From assembly GCF_014042165.1 (NCBI RefSeq), contig NZ_JACDZE010000003.1, forward strand, positions 175,031-239,030: DNA of 64,000 bases, in the 5' to 3' direction. The notes beneath the pieces were generated by a model. The model made no database searches. It was given only the letters and a program-made list of their open reading frames with translations, and was not told the DNA's origin. Origin of the DNA: Moheibacter lacus. GTDB taxonomy: Bacteria > Bacteroidota > Bacteroidia > Flavobacteriales > Weeksellaceae. Position 1 is the first letter of the stretch, and each line of letters starts with the position of its first letter. Below are positions 1-5,941 of the stretch, piece by piece. Both the position numbers and the translations under genes were made by a program.

Positions 1-1
1 C

Positions 2-1195
2 CAAAACAAAATACAAGACCCCGCAAAATTGCAAAAGATAGTTTCACTCATCGACAAAGAAAACTGGTCGATGATGGGCGCAGATGTAAAAGGAAAGATT
101 TATGAAGGACTTTTGGAACGAAACGCAGAAGATGTAAAATCTGGAGCAGGACAATATTTCACACCTCGTGCATTGATTAAAACCATGGTGAAATGCATCG
201 ATCCCAAACCAATGAAAACCATAGCTGATCCGGCTTGTGGTTCGGGTGGTTTCTTTTTGGCATCCTACGATTATCTCGCCGAACAGAATAAGTTGGATAA
301 AGACGAAAAAAAGTTTCTGAAAGAAAGCACCTTTCACGGCAACGAGATTGTAGCAGGAACCAGAAGAACCTGTTTGATGAATCTTTATTTACATGGTATA
401 GGTGAAATAGACGAAGAACCGCTCATCAAATCTTCGGATGCTTTGGTTGCATCCGAAAGTACAACCTACGATTATGTTTTGGCCAATCCACCCTTTGGAA
501 AGAAAAGTTCCTACACCATCACCAACGAAGAAGGCGAAATAGAAAACAGCGATTTGAATTATAACCGTCAGGATTTTTGGGAAACCACAAGTAACAAACA
601 ACTCAACTTCTTGCAACACATTCGCACGATGTTGAAAGTAACAGGAGAAGCCGCTGTTGTTTTACCGGACAACGTTCTCTTTGAAGGCGGCGCAGGAGAA
701 GAAGTAAGAAAACAGTTGTTAAAAACCACCGAGTTGCATACTATTTTGCGATTACCAACAGGGATATTTTATGCGCATGGCGTAAAAGCAAATGTGTTGT
801 TTTTCAACAACAAGCCTGCATCCAAAGATCCTTGGACAAAAGAAGTGTGGATTTACGATTACCGAACCAACATTCACCACACCCTAAAAAAGAAACCACT
901 CACCGAAAGTGATTTGGATGATTTTGTAAAATGTTATAATCCATCCAATATTTACAAACGCAAAGAAACTTGGTCGGACACTGAGCCTGTCGAAGTGTCG
1001 AATGGAAGATGGCGGAAATATTCTTATGATGAAATCTTGGCAAGAGATAAAACATCTTTGGATATTTTTTGGTTAAAAGATAACAGTTTGACCGATTTAG
1101 ATAACCTTCCCGATCCCGATGAATTGGCGGGAGAAATCATAGAAAATATTGAAGCAGCACTGAGTAGTTTTGAAGAAATTAGAAATGGATTGTAA
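2..1195 (+). CDS. hsdM: Type I restriction-modification DNA methyltransferase subunit (HsdM), 5' end outside window
   Basis: The reading frame is open to the left edge, so this is the C-terminal ~398 residues of an N6-adenine methylase. The first in-frame TTG (29) is not the true start. Visible motifs: the HsdM motif GQYFTPRALI (SAM-binding motif X), DPACGSGG (motif I) about 25 residues later, and the catalytic NPPFGKK (motif IV) about 85 residues after that. HsdM methylates the host target and forms a complex with HsdS and HsdR. No hsdS or hsdR follows here, so partners must lie to the left or be missing. Codons 317-324 of the visible frame (DTEPVEVS) are encoded by a palindromic repeat, listed separately. 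The stop is followed within two bases by a gre-gene remnant. Confidence 0.93.
   Translation, partial: QNKIQDPAKLQKIVSLIDKENWSMMGADVKGKIYEGLLERNAEDVKSGAGQYFTPRALIKTMVKCIDPKPMKTIADPACGSGGFFLASYDYLAEQNKLDKDEKKFLKESTFHGNEIVAGTRRTCLMNLYLHGIGEIDEEPLIKSSDALVASESTTYDYVLANPPFGKKSSYTITNEEGEIENSDLNYNRQDFWETTSNKQLNFLQHIRTMLKVTGEAAVVLPDNVLFEGGAGEEVRKQLLKTTELHTILRLPTGIFYAHGVKANVLFFNNKPASKDPWTKEVWIYDYRTNIHHTLKKKPLTESDLDDFVKCYNPSNIYKRKETWSDTEPVEVSNGRWRKYSYDEILARDKTSLDIFWLKDNSLTDLDNLPDPDELAGEIIENIEAALSSFEEIRNGL
977..999. repeat. Palindromic interspersed repeat inside hsdM
   Basis: The 23 bases have arms GACACT and AGTGTC around a core that reads GAGCCTGTCGA. This is the widespread short repeat that reads CACTTCGACAGGCTCAGTG on the other strand. 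It is in frame with hsdM and adds the peptide DTEPVEVS before the conserved RWRKYSYDEI segment. Confidence 0.7.
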
Positions 1196-1197
1196 TT

Positions 1198-1290
1198 AAA
1201 ACCCCATTGGCACAACAACTTTTGGGTAAAAAAGTCGGTGATGCATTTGAAATCAATCAAACCAAACATCAGATTTTAGCGATAAGTTAA
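1198..1290 (+). pseudogene. 3' remnant of a GreA/GreB-family transcription elongation factor gene
   Basis: Directly after the hsdM stop the frame starting at 1201 reads TPLAQQLLGKKVGDAFEI, then about 10 more residues ending LAIS and a TAA at 1288-1290. P-L-A-x-x-L-L-G-K-K-V-G-D is the hallmark of the C-terminal FKBP-like domain of GreA/GreB proteins, and the stop sits where the family normally ends. The rest of the gene, including the coiled-coil N-terminus and any start, is absent. The join suggests that the restriction-modification locus inserted into or recombined with a gre gene, or that a deletion joined them. It is unlikely to be expressed. Confidence 0.7.
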
Positions 1291-1295
1291 ATCAA

Positions 1296-1817
1296 TTATA
1301 AATTCCCCTGAATGTCCACTTGGATTTTCAGAAGTGCATCATTTGACGGCGCATTTTCCGATATGGATCTTTTGATGATGTATTCTTGCAAATCGGCTGC
1401 AGAGGCATCTTCTCCCAAATCTGCTGCACATTGACGGATGAAATTTTGCGTCGCATTTTTGGCCGAATAAATCAATTTCCATGAGTCCGGATTCACATAA
1501 ATCTGTTGACTTAGATTATGTTCCCATTCGCCTTGGATGGTTTGGATCAAAATCGCTTCATAGTTTTTTGCCGTCGATTGTGGCGAAATCCGGCGGGTCA
1601 AACCCGTTGGTTTGATACGTTCGAGGAAAAGTGCCATCCGTTCATAAGCCGCCAAACGTTGTGGAATGATCTGAGAAGTATTGATTTTTCTTACCTCGAT
1701 TTCCCGGCGTATAGTTTCGCTTTTTAAAAATTTATCGATCAAACCATAGGCAATTACCGCAACCAAAATTCCCGGTAAAAGCGCCATGACCATCGTCCAC
1801 ATCGTATTTGAATCCAT
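1296..1817 (-). CDS. Conserved membrane-anchored protein, DUF7935-like
   Basis: 173 residues. A single hydrophobic segment (about residues 8-27) is followed by a basic, mostly helical cytoplasmic domain with RREIEVRKINTSQIIPQRLAAYERM and LIQTIQGEWEHNLSQQIYV. This matches, from memory, a flavobacterial family of unknown function now called DUF7935; the name is uncertain. It is encoded convergent to the gre remnant and divergent from the amidohydrolase. A possible minus-strand -7 box (TATCTTTG) lies at 1837-1844, without a clear -33 partner. Function unknown. Confidence 0.75.
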   Translation of the reverse strand: MDSNTMWTMVMALLPGILVAVIAYGLIDKFLKSETIRREIEVRKINTSQIIPQRLAAYERMALFLERIKPTGLTRRISPQSTAKNYEAILIQTIQGEWEHNLSQQIYVNPDSWKLIYSAKNATQNFIRQCAADLGEDASAADLQEYIIKRSISENAPSNDALLKIQVDIQGNL

Positions 1818-2060
1818 TTTTCACAATTAGTTCGGACAAAGATAAAAATCATTTTCAATTGACTTTAAGAATTTCATTTTTCCAATTCATTTTTGGAGCC
1901 ATTTCCGGCTGTTCGCTTCTATCTTTTTCCGTTTCCTTGGTTTTTCTTGCGCAAAAAAAGTCGTTATCACGCTTTTTCCGCGAGAAAAACACAAGCCTCT
2001 GGAAAAAGGATATCCACTACCATCCGGGCTATGAAATAAGTTTTATATTTAAATAGAAGC

Positions 2061-2090
2061 GCACCCCACCGGGGTGAAATGTTGGTAAAG
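2061..2090. repeat. Short palindrome followed by AAATGTTGGTA
   Basis: CACCCC-ACC-GGGGTG is a 6-bp-stem hairpin followed directly by AAATGTTGGTA. The same layout (palindrome, then AAATGTTGGTA) occurs at 46994-47019. The 1818-2266 gap otherwise holds the hairpin at 2109-2160 and the promoter at 2219-2250. An 82-codon open frame at 1808-2056 has no recognisable features. Confidence 0.6.
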
Positions 2091-2108
2091 AAACAACGAC
2101 TTCTTTGA

Positions 2109-2160
2109 GAGAATTTTGGCCTATATTTTTGTTTAAAAATTAGGCCAAAATCAAATTCTC
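2109..2160. repeat. Long intergenic hairpin
   Basis: GAGAATTT and TTTTGGCCTA on the left pair with TAGGCCAAAA and AAATTCTC on the right. The AT-rich loop also pairs partly (ATTTTT / AAAAAT). The stem is about 25 bp with small bulges. There is no clear U-tract, so it is not a standard terminator. It lies 59 bases upstream of the amidohydrolase promoter. Confidence 0.65.
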
Positions 2161-2218
2161 AGATCTCATCCATTCAATCCACTTACCAACTAAAATTCCC
2201 CAAAATTTAGATTTTTGG

Positions 2219-2250
2219 TTTGACTCCTCAGCTTTAATTCCTTAATTTTG
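2219..2250 (+). promoter_or_regulatory. Bacteroidota-type promoter of the amidohydrolase gene
   Basis: TTTG at 2219-2222, a 20-base spacer, then TAATTTTG at 2243-2250. This is a full match to the TTG / TAnnTTTG consensus and lies 16 bases before the start codon. Confidence 0.7.
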
Positions 2251-2266
2251 CCAAAACTTCAAAAAC

Positions 2267-3241
2267 ATGCTAGACAATATGAGTCCGAAGGACGCAGTAC
2301 TCCAAAAAATCAAAGAAAAAGGAGGTTGGGTAAATACACATGCACATTTAGACCGTGCGTATTCCCTTACCAAAGACACTTTTTCCTTTACCAATTCATA
2401 TTTGAAAGAAAAATGGCATTTGGTAGACGATATGAAAAGAAATTCAACCGTCGATGTTATTTATGCTAGAATGGAACGTGCCATCAACCACTTTTTGGAA
2501 CAAGGTGCACAAGCCGTCGGAACTTTTATTGATGTAGATGAAGTCATCGAAGACCGCAGCATCATCGCGGCGCAACGATTGAAAGAAAACTACGGAAAAG
2601 ACATCGAAATTCGTTTTGCTAACCAGGTTTTAAAAGGTGTAATCGATCCAAAAGCCAAACATTGGTTCGATTTGTCTTCAGATTTTGTGGATATCATCGG
2701 TGGACTTCCGGCAAAAGATTTTGGTCGTGAAGACGAGCATTTGGACATTTTGTTAAGCACCGCAAAGTCAAAAGGAAAATTGGTTCACGTTCACGTTGAC
2801 CAATTCAACACGGACGAGGAAAAAGAAACCGAACAATTGGCACGCAAAACCATCGAACACGGAATGCAAGGAAAAGTAACGGCAGTTCATTCCATTTCCG
2901 TTGCAGCGCATCCGAAAAAATACCGAATGGAACTGTATGATTTGATCAAAGAAGCCGATATGCACGTGATTTCTTGTCCGACTGCTTGGATCGATCATAA
3001 CAGAACTGAAAGATTGGCGCCAAGTCATAATTCAATGACACCGGTGGATGAAATGATTCCGGCCGGAATTTGTGTGGCATTTGGAACCGACAACATCAAC
3101 GATATTTACAAACCATTCTCCGATGGAGATTTATGGACGGAATTGCGCGTGATGTTGGAAGCTTGTCATTATTATGATGTAGAAAAATTGTCCGATATCG
3201 CAACCGTAAACGGTTTGAAAGTGCTCGGAATCGAAAAATAA
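2267..3241 (+). CDS. Amidohydrolase-superfamily metal-dependent hydrolase (cytosine deaminase-like)
   Basis: 324 residues. Metal ligands of the amidohydrolase fold are visible: THAHLD (His25, His27), HVHVDQ (His174, His176), AVHS (His208) and FGTDN (Asp275). The set resembles the cytosine deaminase / N-isopropylammelide hydrolase branch, which removes an amino group from a cyclic or guanidino-like substrate. It lacks a signal peptide, so it is cytoplasmic. The next two genes encode Cys-dependent guanidine-modifying hydrolases, so a nitrogen-containing arginine- or pyrimidine-related compound is a plausible substrate, but this is inference. An alternative ATG four codons downstream (2279) is possible. 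Confidence 0.85.
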   Translation: MLDNMSPKDAVLQKIKEKGGWVNTHAHLDRAYSLTKDTFSFTNSYLKEKWHLVDDMKRNSTVDVIYARMERAINHFLEQGAQAVGTFIDVDEVIEDRSIIAAQRLKENYGKDIEIRFANQVLKGVIDPKAKHWFDLSSDFVDIIGGLPAKDFGREDEHLDILLSTAKSKGKLVHVHVDQFNTDEEKETEQLARKTIEHGMQGKVTAVHSISVAAHPKKYRMELYDLIKEADMHVISCPTAWIDHNRTERLAPSHNSMTPVDEMIPAGICVAFGTDNINDIYKPFSDGDLWTELRVMLEACHYYDVEKLSDIATVNGLKVLGIEK

Positions 3242-3310
3242 AAAATAGCTAAATAGGAATAGGGTAGAGGCAGATTGATTCTGTCTCTATTTGATTTTAA
3301 ACAACGATTT

Positions 3311-4225
3311 ATGATCTTAAATGTCAAAAACGAAACTTCCAAATTAGAAGCTGTTGTCCTTGGAATCCCTGATTCTATGGGCAATGAACCGACTTTGGAG
3401 GAAACTTACGATTCCAAATCTTATGAAAGCGTAAAATTGAATCAATATCCAAAAGAGTCGGATGTTGCATTTGAAATGGGCGAATTTGAAAAAGTGCTGA
3501 AAAAACACAACGTTCAGGTTTTTCGTCCATGGGTTTTGGAAGATTGCAACCAGGTTTTTGCGCGAGATGTAGGAATGGTAATCGACGATAAATTCATCAT
3601 TGCCAACATCATTCCCGACCGAGCGGACGAACAGGAAGCATACGAACGCATCATCAATTCGATTGCAAAAGAAAAAGTCATCAAAGTTCCCGAAGAAGTA
3701 CATTTTGAAGGCGGTGACGTGATTTTATGGAACGAATTTCTTTTTGTCGGTTGTTACAAACAATCGGATTATAAAAACTACAAAACCGCTAGAACCAATG
3801 CGGAAGCCGTTCAGTTTTTTAAAGAAGAATTTCCAAACAAATGGGTGATCGATATGGAATTGGTGAAAGATGATTTCGATCCGTATGTTGGGATTTTACA
3901 TTTGGATTGTACGTTTCAGCCGGTTGGACACAACAAAGCAATTCTATACAAGGAAGGTTTCCGAAATCCGATGCATTATGATATTTTGATTTCGCTTTTC
4001 GGGCGGGATAATGTATTTGAAGTGACCAAAGAAGAAATGTATTGGATGAATCCCAATGTTTTTTCCATTTCACCTGAAATTGTCGTTTCCGAAAAGCATT
4101 TCACGAGATTGAATAACCATATGCGCGAAGTTTGGGGAATGACCGTAGAAGAAATTCCGTATCGGAACGTTTCCCGAATGGGCGGACTTTTGCGATGCTC
4201 GACTTTGCCGTTGATTCGAAGTTAG
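3311..4225 (+). CDS. Dimethylarginine dimethylaminohydrolase / amidinotransferase-family enzyme
   Basis: 304 residues from the ATG at 3311; an upstream in-frame TTG (3275) would add 12 non-conserved residues. The guanidine-modifying superfamily signature is complete: FARD (83-86), HFEGGD (131-136), HLD (197-199) and the nucleophile in LLRCST (Cys296). Such enzymes form a covalent Cys-amidino adduct and hydrolyse or transfer the guanidino group of arginine derivatives. It lies between an amidohydrolase and a CtlX-like gene, supporting a small catabolic cluster. The exact substrate (methylarginine, arginine or another guanidine) cannot be told from sequence. Confidence 0.85.
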   Translation: MILNVKNETSKLEAVVLGIPDSMGNEPTLEETYDSKSYESVKLNQYPKESDVAFEMGEFEKVLKKHNVQVFRPWVLEDCNQVFARDVGMVIDDKFIIANIIPDRADEQEAYERIINSIAKEKVIKVPEEVHFEGGDVILWNEFLFVGCYKQSDYKNYKTARTNAEAVQFFKEEFPNKWVIDMELVKDDFDPYVGILHLDCTFQPVGHNKAILYKEGFRNPMHYDILISLFGRDNVFEVTKEEMYWMNPNVFSISPEIVVSEKHFTRLNNHMREVWGMTVEEIPYRNVSRMGGLLRCSTLPLIRS

Positions 4226-4329
4226 AAATGCGAATCTCGAAATTAGCTGGTACAAAATAGTAATTTACATAATAAAAAATGAATCAAAGTTTCGCATGGC
4301 GAACTTCGAACTTCGAAATACGATAAAAA

Positions 4330-5265
4330 ATGAAACAATTCACCAACACCATCTTAATGATCGAACCGATTGATTTCCGATTCAACGAAGAAACTGCGGT
4401 CAATAATTATTTTCAAAACCAAACCGAAGAAAAAAACGAAACTGTACAGGAAAAAGCATTGGCGGAATTCAATGCGATGGTAACCAAACTCCGTGAACAC
4501 GGCGTGAAAGTCATTACCTTAAAAGATACGTTCGAACCGCATACACCGGATTCCATTTTTCCAAACAACTGGATTTCTTTTCACGAAAACGGAATGATTG
4601 CGCTCTATCCGATGTTTGCCCAAAATAGGAGAGAAGAAAGGCGAGAAGATGAAGTGTTGGAATTATTGGACAAAAATGGTTTCGAAGCAGAAGAAATAAT
4701 GGATTATACCGATGCCGAGAATGACGAAATCTTTTTGGAAGGAACAGGAAGTATCATTCTCGACAGAGAAAATAAATTGGCGTATGCCGCGATTTCACCA
4801 AGAACGGACGAAGAATTGTTCATCGAATTTTGTGAAGATTTCGAATATACGCCGGTCATTTTTGAAGCGAATCAAACCGTTGGTGACGAACGGATGCCGA
4901 TTTACCATACCAACGTGATGATGTGCGTTGCGGATCAATATGCCGTGATTTGTTTGGATACGATCGACGATAAATCGGAAAAGAAACAAGTCGTTTCCTC
5001 ATTAAAAGAATCGGGAAAAGATATCATCGACATCACAGAAGAACAAATGAACCAATTTGCCGGAAATATGTTGCAAGTCGGTGGAATCGGTACTTCGAAA
5101 TTCTTGGTGATGTCGCAAACGGCTTATGATTCTTTGACCCAAGAACAAATTCAAAAAATCGAAAAATACAATCCGATCATTTCGGTGGATATTTCGACCA
5201 TTGAAAAATTGGGTGGAGGAAGCGCAAGATGTATGATGGCGGAAGTTTTTTTACCGAAGAATTGA
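4330..5265 (+). CDS. ctlX: Citrulline-utilisation-type hydrolase, CtlX-like
   Basis: 311 residues of the guanidine-modifying (arginine deiminase-like) superfamily. Landmarks are SIFPNNWIS near residue 76, EGTGSIILDR near 138, IYHTNVMM near 197 and the Cys nucleophile in GGGSARCMMAEVF at the C-terminus. This combination is characteristic of the CtlX proteins annotated as citrulline hydrolases. It is a paralogue-like neighbour of the preceding DDAH-type enzyme, 104 bases downstream. Predicted cytoplasmic. The CtlX assignment rests on remembered motif patterns; the superfamily assignment is secure. Confidence 0.82.
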   Translation: MKQFTNTILMIEPIDFRFNEETAVNNYFQNQTEEKNETVQEKALAEFNAMVTKLREHGVKVITLKDTFEPHTPDSIFPNNWISFHENGMIALYPMFAQNRREERREDEVLELLDKNGFEAEEIMDYTDAENDEIFLEGTGSIILDRENKLAYAAISPRTDEELFIEFCEDFEYTPVIFEANQTVGDERMPIYHTNVMMCVADQYAVICLDTIDDKSEKKQVVSSLKESGKDIIDITEEQMNQFAGNMLQVGGIGTSKFLVMSQTAYDSLTQEQIQKIEKYNPIISVDISTIEKLGGGSARCMMAEVFLPKN

Positions 5266-5324
5266 TTGGACATTAAATCAAAAAAGAATTCTTAGACGTT
5301 CTGCGTCGGGGTTTCTGTTGAAAT

Positions 5325-5357
5325 TGTCATCCCGAACTTGTTTCTGGATTTAAATCT
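5325..5357. repeat. Degenerate interspersed repeat (GTCATCCCGAACTTG family)
   Basis: TGTCATCCCGAACTTG followed by TTTCTGGATTTAAATCT resembles a short repeat common between genes in many Bacteroidota, usually ending TTTCGGGATCT. Only this one copy is seen here. Confidence 0.45.
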
Positions 5358-5416
5358 ATAAAATATCTTATTTTATAAAAATCCTTCATTATCTTTAGTA
5401 GAAATAAAATAAACAG

Positions 5417-5869
5417 ATGAAAAACATCTTTCAGGGAAATACTACTCAAGAATTGATCGATCGTGTTAACCAATTGACGCCGGAAACCAAAGGTCATTGG
5501 GGGAAAATGTCTGTGGACCAAATGCTGGCGCATTGCAATGTCGCTTACGATATGACGTTTACCGACAAATATCCCAAACCGGGATTTCTGAAAAAATTTT
5601 TATTGAAAACCTTTATAAAACCGGGAACGGTGGGCGAAAATCCCTATCCTAAAAACGGAAGGACCGCACCTCAATTCATCATCAAAGACCGAAGGGATTT
5701 TGATTTGGAAAAACAAAAATTGGTGGATTATCTTCAAAAAACCCATAATTTAGGTGCTGAACATTTTGAAGGAATGGAATCGCATTCCTTTGGGAAGTTG
5801 AACCAACAGGAATGGAGCAATTTGTTTTACAAACACCTCGATCATCACCTCACTCAATTTGGAGTTTGA
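5417..5869 (+). CDS. DUF1569 / DinB-like domain protein
   Basis: 150 residues. The N-terminal WGKMSVDQMLAHCNVAYDM and the C-terminal EWSNLFYKHLDHHLTQFGV match the DUF1569 family, a branch of DinB-like four-helix bundles. His residues in MLAHC and KHLDHH could form the metal site typical of this fold. No signal peptide. Monocistronic with unknown substrate. Another DinB-type protein is encoded at 43395-44069. Confidence 0.82.
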   Translation: MKNIFQGNTTQELIDRVNQLTPETKGHWGKMSVDQMLAHCNVAYDMTFTDKYPKPGFLKKFLLKTFIKPGTVGENPYPKNGRTAPQFIIKDRRDFDLEKQKLVDYLQKTHNLGAEHFEGMESHSFGKLNQQEWSNLFYKHLDHHLTQFGV

Positions 5870-5941
5870 TTCGCTGAAAATTCTATTGGAAAAATTTCGG
5901 CTTGATTTTGGCTCTTTTTAAGTGAATTAAACTTTTACTTT

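Noticed and set aside
1808..2056. 82-codon open frame on the plus strand beside the DUF7935 gene
   Set aside because: It overlaps the start of the divergent gene, has no recognisable domain, and runs into a repeat-rich gap. Not supported as a gene.
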